This document shows, piece by piece, positions 54,900 to 64,000 of a stretch of DNA of 64,000 nucleotides; the stretch's first letter is position 1, and each line of letters starts with the position of its first letter. The position numbers and the translations under genes were made by a program. Source of the DNA: Enoplolaimus lenunculus. Taxonomy: Eukaryota > Nematoda > Enoplea > Enoplida > Thoracostomopsidae. The notes below the pieces were generated by a model that saw nothing but the letters and a program-made list of their open reading frames with translations, made no database searches and had not been told where the DNA came from. The stretch is from contig JASANG010003033.1 of the NCBI GenBank assembly GCA_030248215.1, forward strand, positions 1-64,000, read 5' to 3'.

Positions 54900-55390
54900 T
54901 ATAACTTAGCAGGGATGGTAAAACGTGTTCCTTAAGTCGCAAGGAAATATTTCGAAACAAATGATTGGCAAAAACCGAACGACCAACTGATGCATTTTTG
55001 TGACTCAAAACTTGCGATGCTGCTTAAACTGAGTTCGATTTCAAAAATTTTGTGAAAATTTTAATTTGGCCACTTTGAACGCACACATTTTGTTTGCGAG
55101 AACGATAAGAAATAATATAAATTAATTTTAAGCTAAAGGATTTGACAGTGAGGACTTGTCTGAGAAAGAGAGAGGTATTATTTTGTTCCTAATATGTTTA
55201 TGTGGCAATAGTAAATAGTAGACAAACTTGACGGTGTCGTTAACTAGCAAAAACCAACACAATATGTCTTTTAAACTTGAATCCTTAAACACATTTTCAG
55301 TTCCGGCTTCGAAAATACTAAAGCAGGTCGGGGTATCTAAAGAGGAACTTCAGTCGATTTTGATTCCTTTTGCCGGAGTTGCGCATAGAA
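54900..55390. other. Unassigned; one protein-like open frame
   Basis: The frame from ATG at 55264 (MSFKLESLNTFSVPASKILKQ...) is coherent for about 43 residues and then runs into a family F repeat. No domain is recognised and no splice signals are convincing. Confidence 0.25.
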
Positions 55391-55394
55391 TCAC

Positions 55395-55692
55395 TAGCAG
55401 ATCCAGAGGTGGGGCGTACGCCCTCATCAGAATTTTTTGTGATAATACTGTAAGGTCTTTTTACCTTACAATTTTTCCCTCAGAAAATATTTTCTAAAAA
55501 ACATAAGGCGCATAATTTTCCCTCAGAGTTTTTTGTGATAAAATTAGAAGGTCTTTACCTTACAATTTTCTCCGTCAGAAATTTTTTTGGTGATAAAATG
55601 ATAAGGTTTCTTAGTAGCTTGCAATTTTTGCATTTCATAACGTTTGTCACCCCGCTCCATTCCCGTCAGAAACTCCCGGATCAGCCGCCGGC
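55395..55692. mobile_element. Family F element with internal tandem units
   Basis: It begins TAGCAGATCCAGAGGTGG and ends CGGATCAGCCGCCGG (inverted). Three to four units of TCAGAAATTTTTTGTGATAA and AAGGTCTTTACCTTACAATT fill the interior. Confidence 0.65.
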
Positions 55693-55872
55693 TATAATAG
55701 CAGAGTTGTGATAACAAACGCCTTTTACACAGGAACATCGAGTTCAACTCCAACATCGAATATAAATACTTATATTGAAAAAGTTCACACGGTGATATTA
55801 AAACCTTTTGGCATATAAAAATTGGGTAACCGAAAACCAACATTTCCTTTGTTGATATTTATTAGAAAACTT

Positions 55873-56071
55873 GCCTCATGTATTGATCAGGGGCAGAACG
55901 TTTTTCTTCGAGACCGTAATAAACAGAAGCTTTAGACTAATATTTTTTCTCAGGCTAAAGCTGAGGCTTAGACTTAGAATGAAGCGTAAGCTAATTGTTT
56001 ACACTCAGGCTTAGGCCTACGGTTAGGAATACGCTTCAACAACTGTTACTGCCGTGTTCTATACATTGGCC
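55873..56071 (+). mobile_element. hAT-like MITE
   Basis: The left end CCTCATGTATTGATCAGGGG is of subfamily 1 type and the right end CGTGTTCTATACATTGGCC of subfamily 3 type, with a degenerate TTAGGC core. The flanks GAAAACTT and AAAATTTT are only weakly alike. Confidence 0.72.
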
Positions 56072-56305
56072 AAAATTTTACAGCACACGGGTAGGAGACA
56101 TGTCTTTCTTATTTACCGCGTACACGTCAATGCTCAAAAAGTTAACTGTGAAATATTTTTAACCTCTCAAAATTTAATAAATTGCTGTAATATGTTGGCC
56201 TACACGAGTTTCGGAACCTAACACGGACTTGTATAAGTCACAAAACTGTCAAGAGACGCATTCAAAACACAAAATTCACCTATTCATGACGGATCCATGG
56301 GGCCC

Positions 56306-56403
56306 CCGACCTAATATCAATCCAGAGCGCCACTGGCTCCGATTACAAATAAACGACAGCCTAATGTCAATCCCAGCGCCGCTGGTTCCTATTACAAATA
56401 ACC
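56306..56403. repeat. Two tandem units of about 48 bp
   Basis: CCTAATATCAATCCAGAGCG with TGGCTCCGATTACAAATAA is followed by CCTAATGTCAATCCCAGCGC with TGGTTCCTATTACAAATAA. Confidence 0.8.
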
Positions 56404-58285
56404 GAAGCCGATAAAAATACTGGTCACGAATTTTCAATTATACTAAAATCGGTTTATGTATTCTTTGATAAAAGATGTCTAATTATCGGAACATTTGAAG
56501 AGCAAGCCGATATGTAAATAAACCAATTAATATGTCTTTAATGTCTGACTTCTTGTTAGCTTCGCTCTAGAGGTTTTCTTTATTCTACCATTATTTTGAC
56601 GGTAGTTTCGCCTGATGTACACCAAACTGAGTTTTGTACTGAAGTTAAAGTGTTTAGCTTCGTGCTCGCTTCGTTCACAAAACTTGTGTAAATTTCAACT
56701 GGTGCTCTTTGACGGCGATTCCGATCATACAAATTTGACGGCCTTCGCGGGAGGGGAGTGGCCTCCCTCAGATGGTGGTGATGCGAAATTAGGTACTTAA
56801 ATTGATGGTTAAACTTGCTGATTTTAGCAAATATATAAGATATTGCTAAATCTTTTGGTTTTACGCTTATTTTTTTACGAAATCTCGTAATTGTTTCCTC
56901 GAGCATGTTCAAAACAAATAAATTTTGTAAAACTACACAAAATTTCAGTACCGAATTTGCTGAAACTTCCGACAAAAATTCTACCGCAGCCGGAGGTCGA
57001 TTTTCTACCGGAACCGGAGGCACACCTTCAGTTGTTCCTTGATAGCAAGGAATGTTGAAGTCTCGTGTCACGGAATCTACGCTCATAAAATATTACGGCG
57101 CTTGTCTCTACAGCGTATGACGTCACACGACTATCGGATTTACCGCCGTTTGATTGACGGAAAATGCCCATTTCTTACTAGCCAATTTCATAAGACTTCA
57201 GAAAAATAACGCAATCTAACAACGAATATAGAAAAACGAACAATTTTCATAGAGGCAGCGCTCTTATGCAGCTAAGACGAACGAACGAGCTTGGTAATAA
57301 TTCTGTTTTGTGTATGGGTTCCGTTAGCATATATTAAATAAATGCTACGGGCATTGTTAATGAAATCTATTTGGAAGCTCTAGATTTGAAATCTTTCTAC
57401 AATTATGGTCGAGGTAAAACTTAACCAAGCGCTAGGTACAACATGTTTTGGGGTCTTACTCACCACACCCTATACCTGTACGTCTAACTAAACTTGGGCA
57501 TGAGTTAAACATAAGCCTAAAGCTTAAGCCTAAAGGCTGTTAGCCTTCCAATCACCCTTTCTCCAAATGACAGGTGTCCGCTCATTTATAGATTTTATAG
57601 CGAGGATAGCGAGCGAGAAAAAGGTTTTGATCACGGGGATCCAGCAGGTGATTATAAATCCTAAACGTGTCTATTTTTTATCGTCCCTGCACAAACATTA
57701 TAGTTGGTGCACTTATCTCTTTCCCCTTTATTATATATCCGTCCGGCTGCTACCATGGTGTAGGTTTTTAGCCACGGTTTCAGTTTAAAACACAACAGCA
57801 CCCAACAACTTCGAAATAGTTTTTAGAACATAACCCCGCAATTCCAACATCCTGGCTACTTTCGTTGTTTGCTACTAAATCACACCAACAGATTAATTAC
57901 ACCTGTTGATTATTTTAATTGAACGTCGTTTTCCGTCAAGGTTGGTCTGACACTAAAAATCGGCTCTTGCAGTTTGATACAGTCCAGTCGACTACGGAGT
58001 ACTGACAATGATAATTACCAAAAGTCTTTTTAACTTTGTTGAGTTTTCTATACTGCGAACATCCCACCGAGTATTTGATCGTTGCATCATTTCGCCAGCC
58101 CCTCAACCCGTCGTGTTTGCCGTAGATGCTAGCAACATTTTTATGGTAAGCTTGAAACAATTAAAAGAAAATATTAATTGGGTTATTGAAATATGAAATA
58201 TCGCACTAAAACTGATGTTGTTTTCGCAGAATGTTGTTGGTACTAACGGTCTGCTCGACCCCTGTTTGAAGTTTGGCCCATAGTT
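56404..58285. other. No gene recognised
   Basis: The longest frame (56580-57086 minus, 168 codons) contains repeat-derived sequence (the GCTCGCTTCGTTCAC motif) and no domain I recognise. A GCCTAAAG patch lies near 57508-57540. Confidence 0.4.
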
Positions 58286-58287
58286 AA

Positions 58288-58360
58288 TGACCACACCGGG
58301 AATCGAACCTCGGCCCTCTTGCGCTCGAGCTAAGCATGCTACAACTACGCTACGCGGTCA
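58288..58360 (-). repeat. tRNA-like sequence, SINE head or pseudogene
   Basis: On the minus strand the 73-nt stretch has a perfect 7-bp acceptor-like stem (TGACCGC/GTGGTCA, one G-T pair) and a B box (AGGTTCGATTCCC). The anticodon and D arms do not fold cleanly, so a functional tRNA is unlikely. Confidence 0.5.
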
Positions 58361-58640
58361 TTGCAACAAATTCTTATACCGGTATATGTGCACAGGCATG
58401 GCATCATTTGCTTTACACACACTTACGTGCACATATACCGACAAATGTCACGACCCTTTAAAACTGACACCGATGTTGAATTTAGCTTTAGCTTGACGCT
58501 TATTGTGATTACGTTTTACTCAGGTTTCGTTGCCGTTTGCGTGGTTACAGTACAAAATGCATTGCGTTGACAGATAATGCCTGCCTAGTGAAATATCACA
58601 GTAAAACATTCGTACACCAGGTAAATGTTAAGTATAAATA

Positions 58641-58996
58641 CTGTATTGACCCGAATAAGAGCGGTGGTAATAAGATAGGGGTTTCCATTTTGAGTCCAAA
58701 TCAATAGGAGTCTGTATCCCTAATAAGAGTCCGTAAGCGGATGGAGCCCTAAAACCTAATTTAGAGACCATAAATGTCAATTAACCCTAATTGTAGTGAT
58801 TAAATGACTCCAGAACCAAATAGTTTGAGTTCGAAACTTTAACGCGTGCTTAAATTTTGAAAATACATTCCTAAGTATAATCTTGTGTTATCACTCAAGC
58901 TATTGACACGATACAAATAAACGTCTAATTCAACGGATAATTGCGGTACCGGATATATATCAGTACGGAGGGCGGCAGAGCGTGGGTTAACATAAC
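58641..58996 (+). mobile_element. Tc1/mariner-like MITE (family A), right-truncated
   Basis: It starts CTGTATTGACCCGAATAAGA after TA and runs through GGGCGGCAGAGCGTGGGTT, where the match to full copies stops. Confidence 0.82.
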
Positions 58997-59011
58997 CAGT
59001 CAATCGGGTGG

Positions 59012-59080
59012 GTTGCGTTTACGAAGACCACTCAGCTATAGGAGCTTGACGCTCGAGCCCGAGGCGTCTTTTCATGTGTC
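59012..59080 (-). repeat. tRNA-like fragment of the TTAA-element family
   Basis: ACCACTCAGCTATAGGAGCT and TGACGCTCGAGCCCGAGG match 8926-8963 inside the TTAA-flanked element. Confidence 0.6.
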
Positions 59081-59639
59081 AGTATAACCATGCTACGCAT
59101 GAATAAAGACTATCTTGACCACATTGCGGCGTATTCAAGCGAACGAATAGGATGATATATCCCGTCGTGAAATTTCTGAAGACGAGTAAAGGCACACTTG
59201 CAGTTGTTTTAGCTATGCTGAATTTGAAGGTCTCAAAACTTTTTTTTCGTTTCGCTTACATTGCTCGCCCGCACGACAACTGTTGCATACCTTCTTGAAA
59301 TCAAATCTTAGCTACGTTTGAAACACTTTTGTTCCTTAGAAAACCTAATATTTATCATGCGTAAACGTATTGATTTCAAACATTAAAATCATTATGCTCC
59401 AGCGATAAAAGCTTACAAAATATTCTTTTTAATAGCGGAAACGGAAAAACAAAACGTTATACCAGGCTTATCCAAATGTTCAACGTGAAGGCGTGGGTGA
59501 AGTAATTTTTCTAAAACCTAAACCTGTTGGTTTGTAACCTGTTGGTTTGTGGAAAGTGTGCAAGAGCCTGTTCTGTAGATCATATGTTTCAAGTTTTCGA
59601 TTTGATGAAATCTGAGCACTATGCCTTAACGTTTACTTC

Positions 59640-60436
59640 GTCCTCACTAGCGAATGCAGAGGGGAGCGGAGGGGGGGCGTACGCTTCCCCCGTCAGAAAT
59701 TTTTTGCGTTAAACTGGTGAGGGCCTTACTATACAAGTTTCCCCCTCAGACAGTTTTTTGTAAAAATATACAATTTTTACCCTCAGAAATTTTTTTGATA
59801 AAACCTTACAATTTTTCCCGTTTGAAATTTTCTGGTGACAAAATGATAAGGTCCCTCCCTACCTTACAAAATTATTGCCCTAAAAAATTTTTGGTGATAA
59901 CACAATACTGGATTGACTGAATAAGAGGCGGGGGGGCTAACAAGAGGGGGGAACCACATTTTGAGTCCCAATCAATAGCAGTCCGTATCCCTAATAAGAG
60001 TCCGTAGCGGATAGAGTCCCTAAACTCTAATTAGAGTCCATAAATGTCAATTATCTCTAATTATAGCGCATAAATGACTCCAGGACCAAATAATTTGAGT
60101 TTGAAACTTTAAAGCTTACTTTAATTTAGAAAGTACATTCCTAAGTATAACCTTGCATTATCGCTCAATCTTTTAACGCAATGTAAAAACCGTTTAATTC
60201 AACGGATAGTTGCAATACTGGATATATATCAGTAAGGAAGTGTGGTGCAGGGCTGGTTCAAAATAAATAACAGTCAGTAACCGAATAACAAGAAGGGGTA
60301 CCCTCTGGAAAGGCCAAATAAATATCAGCCCTCCTCTTATTCGGGTCACTACAGTAAGGTTCCTACTTTACAATTTGTGCGTTTTATAACATTTGCCAGT
60401 CCGCCCCCGTCAGATATTTTTGGATCCGCCTCTGCT
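59640..60436. mobile_element. Family F element split by a family A MITE
   Basis: The left part (59640-59905) starts near CGAATGCAGAGGGGAGCGG and holds several TCAGAAATTTTTTTGATAAA units. The right part (60355-60436) runs AAGGTTCCTACTTTACAATT to GGATCCGCCTCTG. The two parts rejoin at a TA. Confidence 0.7.
59908..60354 (+). mobile_element. Tc1/mariner-like MITE (family A), nested in family F
   Basis: The ends CTGGATTGACTGAATAAGAG and CTTATTCGGGTCACTACAG are inverted repeats, with TA on both sides (59906-59907, 60355-60356). 447 bp, non-coding. Confidence 0.87.
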
Positions 60437-60500
60437 CGAACTTAGGTTTTACGCTCGCTCTTATACTTAGATTCGCAAGTAGGGCTCGTAGTCCAGCCTA

Positions 60501-60903
60501 CTGTAGTGATCAGAATAAGAGGGGGGCTGATATTTATTACCCCTTCTGTTATTCGGTTATATACGGACTGTTTTTTATTTTAACCCGCCCTCCGCCATCC
60601 TTCGTTACGGATAAGATATATCCGGTACTGCAATTATCCGACGAATGAATCGTTTATTCGTGTTGTATCAAACGCTTGAGCGAAAATACGATGTTATACT
60701 TAGGAATGTACTCTCAAAACTTAAGTATGCTGTAAAGTTTCGAACTCAACTTTATTTGGTCCTGGAGTCATTTGTGCACTACAATTAGAGAGTTAGGTTT
60801 TACAGACTATCCGCTTACGAAATTAGGAATATGAACTCCTATTGACTGGGTCTCAAAATTTTGACCACCCTCTTATTATTCCCTCTTATTCGGGTCACTA
60901 CAG
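60501..60903 (-). mobile_element. Tc1/mariner-like MITE (family A), full copy
   Basis: The ends CTGTAGTGATCAGAATAAGA and TCTTATTCGGGTCACTACAG are inverted repeats, with TA on both sides. 403 bp. Confidence 0.88.
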
Positions 60904-60904
60904 T

Positions 60905-61130
60905 ATGCGACAACTCGTCGGCTAACTCCTCGACGTCCCACAACTTGTGTATAAATACGAAATCTCGTCGACTTAACAATTTGTCATCCATTATTAGTCT
61001 CAGGTTTGTACTAATGCTTATTGGTTAGGCTAAGACTAGCTTTAGGACACTGCAAGGTGATAATTCGTATGCTGCTTATGAAGTAGATCTTGAATAAAAT
61101 CGTAAAATGACAGGCCGTCGCCGTCCATTT
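60905..61130. repeat. Sequence duplicated at 29427-29660
   Basis: GCGACAACTCGTCGGCTAAC, TACGAAATCTCGTCGACTTA and GCTTTAGGACACTGC match the sequence to the right of the family A copy at 28951-29426. Confidence 0.8.
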
Positions 61131-61540
61131 TAAGATGTTTCTAAGTGAATAATGAAAATATATTGCATTATAAATTTAAAAAGAATTAAATTCACCTGCT
61201 TGCAAGAATCTGCTATATTTCATTCCAACACACGTCAACGACTCAATTTTTCGATATTATTAAAGCTACTCGTTATATTTTTGACTAACATTTTGAAGAA
61301 AAGTTCAAATTTAAATGTGAGTAGGAACAATCGGCTGTTTGCCAATACATAAAGTCAACTCATATATCACTAAAGCCAGAACGCCTACAATGGTTACTTA
61401 ATTTAGCATTTATTCAAATTTATATTTACGTAGCTAATTTTTAATAAGTCTTGAACTTCCACGACCAATTTTAAAAAAATCTGCGTTAATCCGTGTTTAA
61501 CTTGACAAACATGTGAAAATTGTGACACCGCAATAAGTCA
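61131..61540. other. No gene recognised
   Basis: The 66-codon frame at 61152-61352 has no recognisable domain. Confidence 0.4.
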
Positions 61541-61678
61541 TAAAAGCCTAAGTCTAAGCGTAAGCCTAAGAGTAAGAATGAGCGTATATATACCTAAGCC
61601 TAAGCCTAAACGAAAACAATAGTTTAAAGCTTAAGCTTACAGTATTGCAGTTCTGTATAAAAACGTTCCGCTCCTTTA
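61541..61678 (-). mobile_element. Degraded hAT-like MITE
   Basis: A GCCTAAGTCTAAGCGTAAGC core, AAAGCTTAAGCTTACAGTAT and GTTCCGCTCCTTTATG at the right. The left end is lost. Confidence 0.6.
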
Positions 61679-61774
61679 TGTTCAGCTTTTGACAGAAGAT
61701 TATTTTAAAAACTATTGTCGCTTTTCAAAAATTTGTTTTCTTCGAAACTTACCTGTTAAAGAAGTTATAAAAAC

Positions 61775-61953
61775 AGCCCATTTAAAGATCAGGGGCGGAA
61801 CGCTTTTTCTGCTGGAACTGCAATAGAGCAAGTTTAAGCTTTACACTGTTTTTTTGCTCTGGCTTAGACTTAGGCTTAATAGGCTGTTGATAATTTTTTT
61901 AAGCCAGGAAGGGTGCAAAAACCGTTACGGTCCTCCTGATCTTTATATGAGCC
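61775..61953 (+). mobile_element. hAT-like MITE, internally rearranged
   Basis: The left end AGCCCATTTAAAGATCAGGG and the right end CTCCTGATCTTTATATGAGCC are inverted repeats. The TTAGGC core is reduced to a few units. Confidence 0.75.
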
Positions 61954-62397
61954 TATGGTCCAGTGTAGCACACCCCGCAGTTAATCGTCAAATGGGAATC
62001 TCAACGGCAACCAACAAAAAGCGTATCGAGCTGGCAGAGTGATTGAAAATGAAAATTTTGTATTGAGATTTACCTAATACTAAAATTGCGTCTAGCGTAT
62101 CGTTTGCTTTGATTAAAGGAATTTGAATTGCCATTCTACTCCAGTTTCGCCCAGGGTCGGACCAGCCACCTCCATACACCCACTTGGAGGCCTCACCCCA
62201 AAGAGGGCCGACCCCACCATCTTAACAAGATTTTAAACAAAAAAATTCAAAAAATATTTTAATCATCGCAAGGGGATCCTATCCGAGAATTTTTTTGGGG
62301 GGGGCTCATGTAGTCTGCTATGGCACTGGTTTACGCTCTTGGTTGCGGACAATTTTGTACATATATCGATGCTGTGTATACAGGCATTTGAAAATTT
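61954..62397. other. No gene recognised
   Basis: No coding signal. GGACCAGCCACCTCC ... GGCCGACCCCACC resembles the end of a G/C-rich repeat, but no partner was found. Confidence 0.35.
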
Positions 62398-62521
62398 CGG
62401 CTTGTGGTGATTTAGTACTATGTATACGTGTTACAATTGTTAAACACGGTGCGATATATATTATTTAACGTATATACACTGCGTTGAGTTGCCTATAGGC
62501 AACTCAATGTGAGAAGGGGTA
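62398..62521. mobile_element. Right half of a TTAA-element family member
   Basis: GTGGTGATTTAGTACTATGT, GTTAAACACGGTGCGATATA and the GAGTTGCC-TATA-GGCAACTC hairpin match 8981-9090. The tRNA-like left half is missing. Confidence 0.8.
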
Positions 62522-63340
62522 ATATGACTTGCCGAACAACAGAACTGGTATTTTTTCAGCTTTTTTGGAGGATTGAAAACACGAAACAGTATTTGAATAA
62601 TTTGCAATTAAAATAAGTGATTTTTCACTTTATACCTTTATGATAGACGAAACTTTTAAGACTTTTTGTTTCCTGTAACTATAGCTTGAGATAGCACAGC
62701 CCTTTTACAAAAACGCATTGTCAAATCAGAATGGAGTCAATCATTTAACTAGTGATAGCAACGAATTTGTCTATATTTTAGTTTTATAAACCAGAACCCA
62801 AGGGAACGTTTAACCCCCCAAAACTGGAACATGTCAACAATTCTTGAAGTTCAGCAGCATCAATTGATAGTCGGCTTAGGGTACGAAATATGGGCCCCCT
62901 TGGAATTTAATGAAAAATAGCTTATTTTATATATTTCAACGCTCTAGCTTCAGTGGTACCATTTTCAGGGCTGCAAGGCTACCGCGGATCACTTAAAATT
63001 TCTAGGGGGGAACCAAGTTCCGTACCTCCGCATGTGATAGTTGCACCTACTGGGGTTTAGCCGCAGTGCCAGAGATTGACCACGCATCTAATCTTACAAA
63101 ACCTTTCCGTGTATCCTTTACAAGTCTTCCTGCGCCCTCTAAACAATTGTAGTTGCGAATGCAATCTCAATATATGTTGCTATGTATTTGTTGCTAAGAT
63201 GGTATAAGCAAAATAGTATTAAAGTTAATCAGTTCACATGGTTCGCACACATACCAGAATTTTGAGGCGTAGGCATATTTGTATACACATTAACTTCCAT
63301 GACCAATCTTACGGTATACATGACCTATTACCGATGTAAC
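62522..63340. other. No gene recognised
   Basis: AT-rich DNA without an open frame above 60 codons or an evident repeat. Confidence 0.4.
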
Positions 63341-63347
63341 TTTGTAT

Positions 63348-63419
63348 AGTTGCGTAGCTCAGTGGTTAGAGCACCGGACCACGAGTCGGTAAGTCGTGGG
63401 TTCGATCCCACTCGCAACC
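63348..63419 (+). tRNA. tRNA-like sequence (Arg-ACG-like), damaged or pseudogene
   Basis: A 72-nt stretch with a 6-bp acceptor stem (GTTGCG/CGCAAC), a perfect D stem (GCTC/GAGC) around AGTGGTTA, an anticodon-like loop CCACGAG, and a T arm GTGGGTTCGATCCCAC. The anticodon 3' strand (TCGGT) and the T-stem 3' strand each look one C short, and position 33 is C rather than T. Either this is a pseudogene/SINE head, or two C runs were shortened by sequencing error. The flanks show no SINE body that I can identify. Confidence 0.45.
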
Positions 63420-63808
63420 GCTGACAAATAAGGGTTCTATGTTAATGAGCAAGCGGAAAGAACAACCATCTTATAAACCAATCCGGTTCAAGTGGTTAAT
63501 TTTGACTTAGACTTACAAATTTGATAACCTAGAAATATATACAACTTTTGGGTCAATCAACTTACAATTTCGGTTTTTCACAAAAATAGGTACGGTTCAC
63601 AGCAATGAAGATTAAATATCATGTGATAAGTTTAAGTATTTAGATTTCTCTATAAAGAGCTTCGTTGTAAGCCTAGTAACCAATCCTGTCCGCTATTACA
63701 TGTGACAAGATCTAGCGCCATCACAAGATGCATGCATTTAATCCTTACCATAAATAGAAAAGATGTCCTTTATAAGATAATTAGTCAGCTTTGTGCGTCA
63801 AAAATTGT

Positions 63809-64000
63809 AGCCTTTACCAGTTGGCGATAGGTCTTGTAACTTTCTATCCAGCGATTGCTCAAGCTCATAGTATGGCACATTTTTCGCACGTGATTTGCTC
63901 TGCTGCTATACCAATTTTGAGTTTAACAATTGCAATAGTTAGTGAGTTTGAAAACCTATTACTAACTGATGATAGTTGCTATACACATTTGACAATATGG
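63809..64000. mobile_element. Family I relative running to the window edge
   Basis: CCAGTTGGCGATAGGTCTTG, GAGTTTGAAAACCTATTACT and GATAGTTGCTATACACATTTG match the family I element at 12489-13133. The right end reaches the last base of the window. Confidence 0.65.

Noticed and set aside
56580-57086. 168-codon minus-strand open frame
   Set aside because: Composition is uneven, part is repeat-derived, and no family or splice structure supports it.

Overview
The window reads as nuclear DNA of an invertebrate animal. It is AT-rich, has split genes with GT-AG introns and is crowded with short non-autonomous transposons. I see no bacterial operons, viral genes or complete transposase genes. The lineage cannot be fixed. 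The hexamer TTAGGC, which is the nematode telomere unit, is abundant here only inside transposons, so it is not evidence for nematodes. Both recognisable genes are neuropeptide-signalling genes and both lie on the minus strand.

Gene 1 (13334 down to 9790) is a vasopressin/oxytocin-type prohormone in three exons. Exon 1 (13334-13197) encodes a signal peptide followed at once by a Cys-Tyr-Ile peptide. Exon 2 (11718-11511) encodes most of neurophysin. Exon 3 (9839-9790) encodes the last two neurophysin cysteines and the stop. The phases join, all 14 neurophysin cysteines are present, and both introns sit where the vertebrate introns sit. The predicted hormone, CYIGLANCVF before Lys-Arg, has two extra residues in the ring, no proline after the ring and no amidation glycine. 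This is the most unusual item in the window.

Gene 2 (40926 down to about 37495) is a class A G-protein-coupled receptor of the sex-peptide/myoinhibitory-peptide receptor type, in at least three coding exons (40926-40617, 40073-39148, 37902 to about 37530/37495). It has Gln-Arg-Tyr in place of Asp-Arg-Tyr, a long second extracellular loop and a TM7 reading PINFGVYC. Nothing in the sequence links it functionally to gene 1.

The rest is mostly repeats: about two dozen copies of a hAT-like MITE whose core is a (TTAGGC)n or (GCCTAA)n stretch, several with exact or near-exact 8-bp target duplications; a Tc1/mariner-like MITE of 400-480 bp with TA duplications; a second hAT-like element beginning CAGTGGCGG; a TTAA-flanked MITE carrying a tRNA-like segment; several foldback elements; tRNA-derived SINE fragments; and tandem arrays. 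Insertions into insertions are visible at about 8745-9153, 12489-13133, 35375-35905 and 59640-60436. The introns of gene 1 are largely built from such elements. By region: 1-9160 repeats; 9400-13360 prohormone gene; 13500-37100 repeats and unassigned DNA; 37200-40950 receptor gene; 41000-64000 repeats, a tRNA-like sequence at 63348-63419, and DNA in which I recognise nothing.
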